The translations under genes were made by a program, and so were the position numbers. A model generated the notes under the pieces. That model was given only the letters and a program-made list of their open reading frames with translations. It was not told the DNA's origin and did no database searches. A DNA stretch of 64,000 nucleotides from Chrysaora quinquecirrha (lineage: Eukaryota; Cnidaria; Scyphozoa; Semaeostomeae; Pelagiidae), in NCBI GenBank assembly GCA_014526335.1, contig JACTAT010000010.1, positions 8,224,876 to 8,288,875 on the forward strand, in the 5' to 3' direction. Below, in pieces: positions 10,125-20,516 of the stretch (position 1 is the first letter of the stretch; each line of letters opens with the position of its first letter).

Positions 10125-10600
10125 CAATAGTTTTTGAGTTCTACAGCGGAAAAATTTTCTAGCACACTTAAAAGCTGTTTTTCGTCTGACACTCCTTGGA
10201 GTATGAACGTCAGAAATGGACCGAAGCATTCAACTAAGGCGGAATTTATACCCAGATGCAGCTAGTAATGTACCATTATGAAACAAAAACGGAATTGGCA
10301 TCATGTTTTAAGCACCAATCAGCTTTCGGGGGGAAGAGCAGTGAAAATTTATTAAATAGTCCAAGTGAGAAAAGAAACTCTTTTTGCCACACAGAACAAG
10401 CTTTTTGTTTTTGATGTGGACAGAGTCCAAAACGCTGAGAAGGTTTAGCCCTGCCAATTATTCAAAAACAATGCTCGTTGTAATTTTCTGCGTACACTGG
10501 TATATCAAGTGCATGTTGTTTTATTGCAGAATCATTTTTAAGGGTGGGTCGTTGCTCAGAGTTGCGGGGTTGGTTGCTCCCTTTGCCGAAAGTTTTGGTG
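10125..10600. repeat. Dispersed repeat family, copy 1
   Basis: This matches 47435-47890 almost end to end in the same orientation (shared blocks: gtatgaacgtcag, tatacccagatgc, caccaatcagct, ttgtaattttctgc). Part of it recurs inverted at 54373-54490. It has no convincing ORF. On the minus strand it carries a CCAAT-type box and a TATAAA-like motif about 70 bp apart, so it may descend from a promoter-bearing element. Confidence 0.85.
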
Positions 10601-11450
10601 ATGGATGTTGGTAGCAACATGCTGTTTTAACCTTTCTCCTAGTCTGAGTGACACTCCTCGCAAACAGCATCAGCATCCCATAGGAGTAGCCTTATGCAAC
10701 AGCAATAACCATTAACATAAATATTTCAAATTCAATCTGATGTAATGAGTATACCCAGATCTCGGCAACTAGGCAACAGCGAATAAATTCCTTCGAACAT
10801 TTCTCATGTGGCCAGTGACGTACCGTAACTTTTTATAGTGGATATTCTCTCGTTCGGTGGAAGGGGGTCAGAATGAGGACCTGGGGCAGCCGGAAAGGGA
10901 CATTTTTGATTTTCTAAATTCTTCTACTTCACTGCTGCGCTCGTAAAAAATTGTCAAAAAACAAGATCATGTGTAGTTCGTTTGTAGAAACAAAACTGCC
11001 TAATTCGATAGAAGAAAATACTAGATAAATATTCCAGAAGGCCTTAGAATTGCATCAACATCAATATATCAAAATAATAGAGAAAGAGAGAGTCTAGTCA
11101 ATCAGTGCCAATACCATTGTTCACAGCCGATCAGCCGCTAAAACAGTTTGCGTGAATTTGAAGCAATGAACACAAAAGCATCATACAACAAAGGGGAGTA
11201 TGTTGTTTATGATTAATAAATAAAGAAAGGCCTAAAATTATAAATTTTGCAAGAAAATTTATGATTTTAAATTTTTCATCATTTTCCTCTTAAAATCTCA
11301 GGGTATTCACTGAATACCTTGCTTACCCTGACGATACCCCACTGAATGTAGCTAGCTACATAATATTTTCATTAGTCAATCAGTGACCGCTGGGGGACTT
11401 CTAAACTTCTTTAAGACTTTCGAACCTCATTCTTATTTGGCATCTGCATC
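10601..11450. other. Unannotated AT-rich stretch
   Basis: No ORF, splice-site pair or element that I can support. It contains a short gagagaaagaga run near 11085. Confidence 0.5.
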
Positions 11451-11835
11451 CTATCTTTTTCAGCGCATCAAACTGTGTTGAAATACCGAGTTTCATACTG
11501 ATATGGTAATTTGAACGTTAGCTATTTGCAGTAAGAGCCTTCAAAAAGGGCTGGAGCCGAGTACCCCATGCTAGAAATAGCATTTGGGCATTTTTGGGTT
11601 TGGGTTCTAGACCCTATCTTTTTCAGTGCATCAAGCTATGTTGGAATACCGCGTTCCATGCTGATATCGTAATTTGAACGATATTTACAGTAAGAACCTT
11701 AAAAAAGGGCTGGAACCGAATACTCTCATGCTCAATATAGCATTTTTAGGCATTCTGAGTTGGGGTCCCGACCCTATCTTTTTCAGCGCATCAAACTGTG
11801 TAGGTTCACGAACTTTCATGCTGTTATCATAAAAT
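11451..11835. repeat. ~160-bp tandem repeat, 2.4 copies
   Basis: Units start with ctatctttttcag(c/t)gcatcaa at 11451, 11614 and 11774, giving periods of 163 and 160 bp. The first two copies are full (shared blocks: cagtaagarcctt, aaagggctgga, catgct). The third ends after about 60 bp. No coding potential. Confidence 0.85.
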
Positions 11836-12388
11836 GCACGATTCGACCAAATTTTCCTCTATCAGCCCTGACTATAATAGCTGAATACCAAGCATATGGG
11901 TGAATGCAAGGGGAAAAGAACCGGGACCTTCGCATTAGTCATCATTTATGCCTGACCATTAAAAATCTAAGGACAACCGCAAAGACGTCAAAATTTCATT
12001 GCTTTCCTTGCAGTTCGAAATGACCGAAGTAGTTTCGCGTAGTTTCAGTCAGCTGTTTTCCTCGGAGCTCGCGCTAATTTTTTAACTCTTTGGTCAGTGG
12101 TCTCATAGTGTTGTGCCTGCTTGCACGCATACGAAACAATTTCCCCTATGTTTTTAATCGTAAGATTGATTGGGACTGATGAGATCATACTTAATAGAAG
12201 TGAGGACTCACTTTTATTGACTCGGATGAGATAGATACCATCCTGGGGAATTATCTGTTATATGGTGGCTGATACCCTGGGTGCCAGACTCTCGAAATCC
12301 AAAAACGAGAGTCTGGTTCAGTGCGCCCTGACCTTGTTCTTATGAGCCCGTTTTGACCAATAAGGAGCCAGTATACATATCTGTGTAA
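11836..12388. other. Unannotated stretch
   Basis: Nothing recognisable apart from short inverted pieces near 12270-12330 (ccagactctcgaa / aaaacgagagtctgg). Confidence 0.45.
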
Positions 12389-12625
12389 GTGCAAAAGGTC
12401 ATGGTAAAACAATGTCCAGCACTTGAAATAACCTTGATAATGGCGGCTGCAAACATGGAGTTCGAATATGCTGTTGAAGCTGTTATCGAAGTGTTTTTTC
12501 CTCATGTTGTGGAACTCAACAGAGAGCAGATGAAATCATTGGAAGCTTTGTTTGTTGAAAGACACGACACATTCGCCATATTGCCATCTGGCTTCGGAGG
12601 AAAGTCACTGATGTGCAGACGTTAG
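12389..12625 (+). pseudogene. RecQ-like helicase N-terminal fragment
   Basis: The 78-residue frame ends in LNREQMKSLEALFVERHDTF and AILPSGFGGKSLM, which resemble the Q-motif region and Walker A loop of RecQ-family DNA helicases (normally LPTGYGKSL). One extra Gly codon (a GGA duplication) lies between G and K, changing the spacing of the P-loop. A stop follows four codons later, and no motif II (DEAH) or later helicase motif is found downstream. I read it as a truncated relic of a RecQ-like gene copy. A genuine short exon is less likely because no good donor precedes the stop. Confidence 0.5.
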
Positions 12626-12816
12626 GTAATGCATAGTTGTTGTTGTGTTATATTCTATAGTTGTAAAAGGACTTGGAACTGAGCCAAGTTCTAAAGTTTT
12701 ATGATAAACCCCGTATCGGTATTTTTCTGACCTTTTCAACCTTCTCATCCACACAATTCTCATCTGAATGAAAAATTGAAGCACGACGATGATCGAAGAA
12801 AGCCCATCTAATTCTA

Positions 12817-13454
12817 ATGGCATCGGATGGAAAGAAAATAAAACTCTCGAAAGAAAAGAAGGAAAGCATCTGTTTTATTCATAATGATTACTTCCCGAGG
12901 AGTTTGCCTCTCCGAGAAAGCTCGGAGAATGCAATTGCGAAATTGAGAGAAGCAAGGTAAAATTTTATTCATCCTTCATTTTCCATCATTGTGCAGTTTT
13001 TATTGGGAAATTTTATTAACAATAACGACTTTTTTCTAACTGTGTTAACTTAGCATTCCTTTTGACGATTTTTCTTTGTGTGACCACTTTATCGACGAAT
13101 GATTTTACCTATTTCAGCATTATCCGTAAAGATGAGAAGGTGATTTCATTGTTAACCGAACCAATAGCGAAGACTTTGTTGTATCACGCCAAATGCTACG
13201 CATCATACACGCATAAAAACACGCTTGCAAAGTTAGAAAGCAGACAAGCAGACAACAAAGAAGTGAATCAAGACGACGAGGAAGATCAAGACGACGGCGA
13301 AAATTCAGCAAGGTCCTCTTCTCGGAGGAAACGAGGGGCATTTCACTCTGCAAAAAGGCGTACGAGACTTCCATTAAAACAAAAGGACTTTCAAGGGACT
13401 TTCGAGAAAACAATAGGACTTCCAGCAAAGGTGTACGAAACTTTCAAGGAGTGA
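12817..13454 (+). CDS. Exons 1-2 of an uncharacterised metazoan repeat-family gene
   Basis: The ATG at 12817 opens exon 1 (MASDGKKIKLSKEK...), which ends at a good donor (gcaag/gtaaaa, 12956). The acceptor atttcag at 13117 restores the frame. Exon 2 gives RKDEKVISLL..., YHAKCYASYTHKNTLAKLE, an acidic run (QDDEEDQDDGE) and a basic tail, with a stop at 13454. The YH.KCY..YT.K..L pattern is the N-terminal Cys/His block of a large uncharacterised family common in cnidarian and echinoderm gene sets, to which 14102-15502 also belongs. The true exon 2 may end earlier, at about 13312 (agcaag/gtcctc). Function unknown. Confidence 0.55.
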
Positions 13455-14101
13455 ATTGCCCCTCGGGAGGAAAGATCGTTTAGGTAACGTAAATAAAGGT
13501 CACATCCAAATCAGGGCATCCTTGTGGCTAGCAAATGTGACTAGTGGGCCAAATCACTATGGCCAAATCACAGGGGAGGCCCAGTTTCCTTAGAACAAAG
13601 TTCTGTATAGCTACCCCCGGAGCCCCTGATCAGTATCTAGGGAGTTTCATGTTTTCTCTAGTTAGTTAAAGAAAAGAGCCTAACTCCTTGGCGAAAAAGC
13701 GAAAATTGTGCTCTATTAGCTACTGGGCCAGGAAGAGAGTCAACAGGGCCAATGGTCTAGTAGTTCCAATGCAAAAAGATGAGATTGGTAAAATAGCGAT
13801 ATACTGGTAGAAAGGGAAGAACAAATGTCGCACTTTCCTTTAAGTGATGCTACAATCTCAATGCAGCATTTTGTTGAATTTGGTATTTCTGTGGTGAGGA
13901 TCAACATAACAGTTTGATAAATTACATTTTGAATACGGTTACGCTGAATTTTGTTATTAGAAACGCTCTTCTTAGCTAAAGCAACAGTAGGTACCCTCAT
14001 TAAGCTATTGAGCAACTTGAGAGCATATCTTAGCTTGAAGTTTAGGCAACCAGAGTTCTTGACCAAATTCTATGTTTCTCATAAAAAATCTGTTTTCGTA
14101 G

Positions 14102-15502
14102 GTAAAATATTGGCTGACGTCGAATGTTGCATTTGCCATTCCAAAAAAATGGAGCAACACAGGTTACGAAAGACTTTCCAAAATTCAAACTGAAACTGCA
14201 GCGAAAACTATAAAAGAGCACGCTATTCTAAAACAAGACAACCCTGGGTTACTGGCCTATGTATCAGGTGTTGACTGGCAAAATATTGTAGCAGTAGAGT
14301 TATTTTACCACCGCTCCTGTTACAAACAATACACACGTACTGATCGTAGTCGCGAGACACTTTCCCGATTTGATACAGAGATTATAAATGGAATTTGTGA
14401 AATCATTGAGAAGCGCGTTATTGAGAACTTTGAAGTTGTTCCAATAGAAGATGTATATAATTTGTACGCGGAGAAAAGCGCTGAAGAACATATCATTCCG
14501 GACAAAAGGACTCTGGTAAAAACTGTTGTAGAACGATTTGATGGAGTTATTAATTGGTGGACATCAAAGAGGTTTTCTTTTTTGTTTAATGACAATGTGG
14601 AAAAAGGCCAGATCATAGAGGTATTACTTCGGGAGATAAAACGTTTGGAAGACCAAGCTAAACCCCAGCCTAATGATGAAAAAATTAAAGATGTCGCATT
14701 GTTGATCAGAAAAGAAGTTCTTGAAATGTCACCGACTCAATGGCCTCCACTTCCGAAGAAGCTAATAAACGACATATCAAAACTGCCACCATGTTTAAAT
14801 GCCATGCTCACTGCATGTCTCTCCAGCAGAAGTTCGAAGAATACCTCTCAGAGGAAGCAACGCGTAATCAATTCTATTGGTCAAGACTTCATTTACAGTA
14901 TTTCCAATGGAAAATATCGCACTTCCAAGCATGTACAATTAGCGTTGTGTACAAAAAGAAAGACCGGGTCAAAGGATCTTTTAAGATGGTTAAACAAATT
15001 TGGACATTGTATTTCCTATGACGAAGTGTCATTTTTGGAAACGTATCTCGCGGATGAAGCCACAATAAACCAAGAGGTAAAAAGTTATTGTCCACCCTCG
15101 ATTAACCCGTTCAATTTCGTAACGTTTGTCTGGGACAATAATGACATTAACCCAGAATCACTTAAAGGCACAGTTATGCATTGTACAAACGGTATAGTGA
15201 TTCAACATATGACCGAGACCGAAAGAAGCAGAGTATCAGTATCTCATAGCGAAGCATCACCTCATACAACAGGAGTTAAAAGGAAACGATCATTTTGTGC
15301 AAAGCCAAATTCACTGCCAGTCTACATTTCCAGGAAGAGAGCCGATCCGGTACATTTGTCATCCTTCAACAGTTCACCAGGAAGTAAAGAAAATGAAACA
15401 TCAAGCTTTATCGACTTCTTGTGGGTTCTTCTACGCCGGTTGAGTAAAACTATACCATCTTGGACTGGTTTTAATCATCAAATTCAAGTTTTTGACTTTT
15501 GA
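14102..15502 (+). pseudogene. Main exon of the uncharacterised repeat-family gene, frameshifted and 3'-truncated
   Basis: After the acceptor ttttcgtag (14101) the frame reads CCICHSKK. At an A7 run (about 14145-14151) one extra base throws it out, and the next frame continues with LLAYVSGVDWQNIVAVE and YHRSCYKQYTR. From 14462 a 346-residue open frame carries SIGQDFIYSISNGK, LNKFGHCISYDEV, FNFVTFVWDNND, FLWVLLRRL and IPSWTGFN. I recognise these from memory as blocks of the same uncharacterised family (SIGQD..Y, LGH..SY, AWDN, WTGFN). The family continues past WTGFN, but here a stop comes six residues later. Likely a decayed copy, or an intact gene with one sequencing error. The 13455-14101 interval looks like intron. 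Confidence 0.55.
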
Positions 15503-15768
15503 TGACGTCATCAATAAACTTTTAAGGCCGATATTTTCAAAACTACAACTATTTGCTCTATGTTTTGTATACCAAATTTGATCAGTTTTTTGTGCTCTTT
15601 CGTTTGGTATCAATGGTTTTCGAAAAGAAAATTTTCTATATTGGACCTGATGACGTCATACCATCAAATATTGAAAGTCTCAAAAAGTCCATTTATAGGC
15701 GTCGATTGGAAAAACGTGCGGAAAGTTGAACATGTGTGGTTCGATGTTGTAGTGTTTCTAATGTGGAT

Positions 15769-15880
15769 AATATAAGTGTAGCGTGTGGTACTTAATAATG
15801 AATAAAACAGCACAATTTTTTGAAAAATATTCATTACCATGAAGAGAGAGACAATTTTACGACATTTCGGGCATTGCCCT
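15769..15880 (-). repeat. PLE pseudo-LTR, copy at 3' side
   Basis: Shares aatgaataaaacagcacaat and accatgaagagagagacaat with 20222-20332, in the same orientation. Confidence 0.8.
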
Positions 15881-15995
15881 TTTTCAAGTGACGTTTAAAT
15901 TCGAAATAGCAAAAATATATTCAAGTTAAAAAAATTGAAGACGAGGCAAAGTAAAGATTTACAGGAAAACAAATAAACAAATATTATGTGTGGAT

Positions 15996-18060
15996 CTATA
16001 AAAACGAAAACTGTTTATTAAGTCCCTGAGGATTAAGTTTGCCTAGTTTATGAATTATTTTCTTCTCTAAACTCTTTCTTGCTCTAGAATCTGATGGTGC
16101 ATGTGTAAGGGCTTGAACTTTCTTGTCGTTGATGGAGTGGTTTAGGGAGTTGAAGTGTTTGGAAATGTTGATGTCGGTGTCGTCTTGGTTATTCTGCTGA
16201 AAGTATATTTTATTTTTTACATTTCTTAGATGTTCGCCAAAGCGGATATTCAACTGACGGGATGTTTCACCAATGTAGAGGATGTTGCATTTTGAAGAGC
16301 GAATACAGTAGATGAGACAGGAAGAGGAACAAATAAATTGTTGTCGAACAGTTAAATTAGAGGAACCAGAAGAAGACTTGATGGATGTGTTGTTGTCGAT
16401 GTGGGAGCAGGTGTTACAATTGCCATGGTTACAGGGAGATGAGCCAGGTTGCTGCGCTGATGGAAGGTTGGATTTCACTAGGAGGTCTGGAAGATTGGTA
16501 TGGCGACGGTAGGCCAGAAGAGGTTTTTCTTTGAATATATTTGAGGTTTCGGGAGATTGAGTAAGGATGTTGAAATTCTGCATGATGATGTTGCTGACTT
16601 GACGGTATAGTGGATGATAGGTTAAGGTAAGTGGAATATGATTAGTGCTTTGATTGTTTCGTTGTTGGTACACAGCGTCGTGGCGTGAAATATCAAAAAC
16701 TTTGGTTAGGACACTCTTTATTATATTATCAGGATAACCAGAATTGAGGAAAAAATTTTGCATTTCTTGAGCTTTGGATTTGAAATCATGATCGACAGAT
16801 GATAAAAGGCGGAGGCGAAGGAGTTGGGATAGAGGTATAGAGTTCTTGTATTTGGGCGGATCGGATGATTCATAATCGAGTAAGCGATGGGCATCGGTTT
16901 CTTTGTAGTAAATGGACGTGTTGAGATGGTCACCAGAAACGGACAGGTTGATATCGAGAAAGGACAGGCTGCATTGGGTGACGTTAAAGTGTAAATTGTA
17001 AGGCAGGGTGGAAGTTTGAAACAAAATCGATAAATCTTTGAAGTTGTTGAAGCGGCAGGGAAGATGCACCAACGACATCGTCGATGCATCGTAGTAGCAG
17101 ATCAGGAAAAGGACCGGTATACGACTGGGAGATTAGATATTCTTGATATCCCACGAACAGGCAGGCATATCTGGGACCGAGTTTACTACCCATAGCAACT
17201 CCCCCAACTTAAACAAAATATTGCTAGTCGAAGAGGAAGGCGTTGGTAGTAAATACCAGTTCAGCAAGGCGAAGAAGGGTAGATATTGGGGGGTGTTGTG
17301 AAGGTCTGAGATCCAGAAAATGTTTGAGTACCACCAGACCATCAGTATTTGGAATAACAGTGTAGAATGATTTGACGTCCATTGTGAAGAGGTATCTTTC
17401 GGAGCTTTGGAAATGGAAGTCGTCGAATATGCACAGGGCGTCGGATTTGTCTTTAACATAAGTGGGCAAGGTTTTCACGATAGGAGTTGGAATGGCATCA
17501 AGGAGTGTTGCAATTTGAGATGAAGGGCAGGAGACGGCGGAGACGATGGGGCGACCAGGGATGTTGGGTTCGTGTATCTTTGGTAACATATCAAAAATAG
17601 GAGTGCGGGGGTATAAAGAATACAGTTTCGTAGCATTGATGGGAAGATTGTTGTTGTCGATTTCAACTTGGATAGAGGTGATGATTGTTTTGTTGACTTT
17701 GTTTGTAGGATTGCGGGCAGAGCGACGGTAGAAATCGGTGTTGGATCCGAGTTGTGAGAGGCCTTCTTTGACATGCCGATCTCTGCTCCAAACCACAACA
17801 CAAACACCTTTGTCTGCAGGCTTGATGACGATATTGGTGCGATTTTTCAAATCTTCAAGGGCTTTGAATTCATTGGATGTAAGGTTTGGGCGCTTGATTG
17901 ATTGATTGAAGTTGATTCTGGAAATTTCATTTCAGCATTTGTTGACATACAGGTCAAGGGAGTTGAGTGAACCAGCAGGAGGTGTCCATTTGGGCTTGTT
18001 GTTCGGGAATAGATTTTCAATTAAATCAGCTGTTGGAGAATTGGAATGGGGTGGGACTGT
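15996..18060 (-). pseudogene. PLE reverse transcriptase and GIY-YIG endonuclease
   Basis: Reading leftward from 18060: the pre-RT segment WTPPAGSLNSLDLYVN, then NIVIKPADKGVCVVVWSRDR, MLPKIHEPNIPGRPIVSA, LFTMDVKSFYTVIPNTDGL (17224-17850), GSKLGPRYACLFVGYQE and the catalytic RCIDDVVGA (RYIDD with Tyr to Cys) at 16984-17193, then the thumb and the C-terminal GIY-YIG domain at 15996-17078. In the latter, IYCIRSSKCNILYIGETSRQ, RFGEHL and a preceding CNHGNCNTC zinc-like motif are visible. A stop near 17910 and frameshifts near 17200 and 17050 break the frame. Domain order is canonical for endonuclease-bearing PLEs. Confidence 0.9.
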
Positions 18061-18219
18061 CCAATTTCATTGTATCATCCTGTGTGTCTTAAAGTGACAC
18101 AAGTTTCCAATAATTGGTATTGAAGTAAGACCACCTGGCAATGTGACAAGTGCAAAGCAAATCCACACAGTCAGCCAGAGTCAAAAGTTGGAAAGGTAAC
18201 ACTGCCGCAGCAGTCTAGA

Positions 18220-18855
18220 GTGAAGGAAATTTCTATCTTAAACAGGGATAGTTCAGACCTGGAAATGGATGAGTCAAGAGACATTATCATAACCAAAGAA
18301 ACAACTGTACAAGCAGAGCGTTTTGCACAATTAGAAACATTAAGTGAAATACATTTTGAATTGGTTATGTCTCCAAAAGGTTGGCTTGACTGTGATATAA
18401 TTCACCAGGTACATGTTTACCTAAGAAACAGTAATCCAGCTATTGAGGGCTTTCAAAGGCCAACCTTAGGACCATCTAGAAACTTTGACATAGTTGGAGG
18501 GGAGTTTGTCCAGATACTTCACACTGGAAACAGTCACTGGGTATGCACAAGCTCAATTGGATGTTTACCAGGGATGGTTAGCTTGTATGACAGCCTGTAT
18601 AACCAGGTTGTATCAGATGAAATCGAGGAACAAATAAAGAGCCTTATTGGAGCAGATATCTATAAAGGAATTAATGTTGTTTCAGTCCAGCAACAAGAAA
18701 ATGGGTATGACTGTGGTGTCTTTGCAACAGCCTTTGCAACCTGTCTAGTAAACTATATACCACCAGAAACAGTTGAATTTGATGTGGCTCAGTTGAGAAA
18801 ACATTTGTTTAAATGTTTGAAAGTTGGAAAGATGGAATTGTTCCCAACAATTTGA
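18220..18855 (+). CDS. Ulp1-like (C48) cysteine protease domain protein
   Basis: A 211-residue open frame. The C-terminal 150 residues fit a C48/Ulp1-type protease: GWLDCDIIHQVHVYLR, then VQILHTGNSHWVCTSS with the catalytic His, VSLYDSLYN with the Asp, and QQQENGYDCGVFATAFA with the oxyanion Gln and nucleophilic Cys. All four catalytic positions are intact. This domain family is often carried by metazoan and plant DNA transposons, where it may process SUMO-like conjugates. The N-terminal 60 residues are unrecognised and the start is uncertain. It converges on a transposase fragment 185 bp away and lies inside a PLE. Confidence 0.85.
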   Translation: MKEISILNRDSSDLEMDESRDIIITKETTVQAERFAQLETLSEIHFELVMSPKGWLDCDIIHQVHVYLRNSNPAIEGFQRPTLGPSRNFDIVGGEFVQILHTGNSHWVCTSSIGCLPGMVSLYDSLYNQVVSDEIEEQIKSLIGADIYKGINVVSVQQQENGYDCGVFATAFATCLVNYIPPETVEFDVAQLRKHLFKCLKVGKMELFPTI

Positions 18856-19040
18856 AGACTGCTTTTTTATTCAAAAAACTTGTTTTTGTTAAAGGTTTGA
18901 GCACATCTTATACTTTGAAGAACATTGAGATGAAACATTTTAACTTTCCTTCCCATATTTTTGTACAAATATGAAAAAAATTTGATGATTCTCACTTCAT
19001 ATCGAAAAATTCTTTATAAATGAGGAAAGGGTCAAAAATA

Positions 19041-19470
19041 TTATGATCTGTCCATAGACGTCAGAAACTTGTCTGAAGTACGCCCACCCCATGCTTCAGA
19101 TACAAAACTGATAGTACCCTGTGGAGTAATACCAATCAGCACTTTAATTGTATTATGGCTCTTATAATTGGAATATGTCTGTGCTCTTGCCAACAGATTT
19201 GATGGTCTTTCAATAAACACTTCAAAACAGTCAATGATCACTGTTACCCTCTTATCAAAAGAATACTGAAAGCATTTGGGCATAGTGCGCCATAAATCTT
19301 CCCTCTCAGGCCATGAAATAATTGGACTTAATTTCCTATCAAGAATGTTTATCCATTTCTTGAATATTCTTGAAACTGTTGGTGCAGATATACAAAATCT
19401 GTAGGCAAGATCCTGATGGGGTACATTTAACCTCAATTTCATCAAAACTAGTATGAACTGCTGGAAGTGT
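19041..19470 (-). pseudogene. DDE_Tnp_4-type transposase fragment (HARBI1/ISL2EU-like)
   Basis: The frame shows [28 protein letters not shown] helix-turn-helix residues, [19 protein letters not shown] (first catalytic Asp), [17 protein letters not shown] and [13 protein letters not shown]. This is a widespread animal DDE_4 transposase family. The N-terminus is missing (the match begins at the PLE junction near 19470) and the frame ends shortly after SDK, before the second Asp and Glu, so it is inactive. Confidence 0.8.
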
Positions 19471-19474
19471 AACG

Positions 19475-20202
19475 TTATTGCTGTCTTCAGAATTTGAATT
19501 ATGGAAATGGGCTTTGAGGCGAAGTTTGCGGAAAAAACTTTCAGTGTCTTGTAAGGTTTGAGATTCATCGATATTTTTCTTGAGTGGAATAAACTTTAGG
19601 CCTTTATTTAGAACAGAGATTTCGTCAGCGTCCAGAGCAAAATCCTCAGGAGCGGTGGGAACAATATTGGTATTTTCAGCAGGTTGGGTAGGATTGGTGG
19701 TAGGTCTTGTACAGAGTTTATCAAATTTAGATTCTTTCGTTGATTTTAGAAATTGAAACAGTTTGTCATTCAAGTCATGAATTTTACGGGAAATGTTGAG
19801 GAAGTGATCATTATTAGTGCAAAGAAATTTAAGACGTTGAATAATAGGTGGCAATTTAGATGAACAATTATTCAGGGATCGTTAAATACAGGAAATTGAC
19901 GATCGCATAAGATTACGGGAGCATTGACATAAGTGTCTGTCTATGGCGGTAGGTTTAAATTCGTAGTGAAATTTCAGTTTGAAAACAGTCGGGATGACTT
20001 TATTTTGTAGACATTTACCAAGAAAATAAATATGGCTAGCAAATCGGGTTTTCAAAAATGTTGTAATGCCAAGATCAAAAGCTATGTTGGATATCTCATT
20101 AGGGTACGTAGATAAAAATGAAGATAACTTACGACATGGATCTTTAACCAAAAATTTCAGCGAAGGCATCTGACAGGATAAACAGGAAGACGCAGGTACC
20201 AA
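19475..20202 (-). pseudogene. N-terminal part of the PLE ORF
   Basis: Two frames (19882-20202 and about 19475-19854) contain LGITTFLKTRFAS, LKFHYEF, PPIIQRLKFLCTNNDHF and, near 19500-19620, [17 protein letters not shown] and [13 protein letters not shown]. The last two are the conserved block just before the PLE RT domain (L.KGL.F.P, R.LRLK..F). It is separated from its RT by the nested segment. Confidence 0.75.
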
Positions 20203-20221
20203 CCAAAATCATTGCATAGTA

Positions 20222-20332
20222 AATAATATACGTGTAGCGTATGTTGCTTAAGAATGAATAAAACAGCACAATTTTTTGAAAAAGATTCAGTACCATGAAG
20301 AGAGAGACAATTTTATAACGTTTCTGGCAATT
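20222..20332 (-). repeat. PLE pseudo-LTR, copy at 5' side
   Basis: Direct repeat of 15769-15880, about 85-90% similar by eye. Confidence 0.8.
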
Positions 20333-20461
20333 TGCGACATTAGCACTTCAATCTTCAACTGAAAGTTTATCTTTATTACTGATGAAGACAATATTAACCC
20401 GGCTTTAAATCAAATCAGCTGCAACACAGATCTCTGTTAGCATAAAGTTTCTTTTCCCCAG

Positions 20462-20516
20462 ATACTCAAGAGTCTTATCACAAAAGATGAAGAAATCAAG
20501 CATGTCATACAAATTG
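20462..20516 (+). CDS. MED4: MED4 exon (second or third of the gene)
   Basis: Acceptor ttcttttcccc-ag and donor attg/gtaaga. It encodes ILKSLITKDEEIKHVIQI plus one base (phase 1). This aligns with VLELLIHRDGEFQELMKLA of human MED4. The previous exon should end on a whole codon and was not found. Confidence 0.8.

Larger units (their letters stand above)
18062..19480. mobile_element. Foreign segment nested in the PLE: Ulp1-like protease and DDE transposase fragment
   Basis: PLE coding stops matching near 19480 (after HFHNSN) and resumes near 18060 (VPPHSNSP). Between them lie a plus-strand Ulp1-like ORF and a minus-strand DDE transposase piece in tail-to-tail arrangement. I could not identify terminal inverted repeats or a target duplication, so this may be part of a DNA transposon brought in by insertion followed by deletion. 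Confidence 0.6.
15769..20332 (-). mobile_element. Penelope-like element with flanking direct repeats, interrupted by a nested insertion
   Basis: Direct repeats of about 110 bp (15769-15880 and 20222-20332) flank a minus-strand PLE coding region: N-terminal part 19475-20202, RT and GIY-YIG domains 15996-18060. The repeats behave as the pseudo-LTRs known from PLEs. About 1.4 kb of foreign sequence (18062-19480) divides the coding region. The whole unit lies just upstream of the first visible MED4 exon. Confidence 0.8.

Noticed and set aside
10190..10340. Histone-type promoter because of CCAAT plus TATAAA spacing.
   Set aside because: No histone ORF or 3' stem-loop nearby, and the sequence is a dispersed repeat.
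1..20461. First coding exon of MED4.
   Set aside because: I searched for a piece resembling the human N-terminus (LLSALEDLEVLSRELIEML) with a phase-0 donor and found none; it may lie left of the window.
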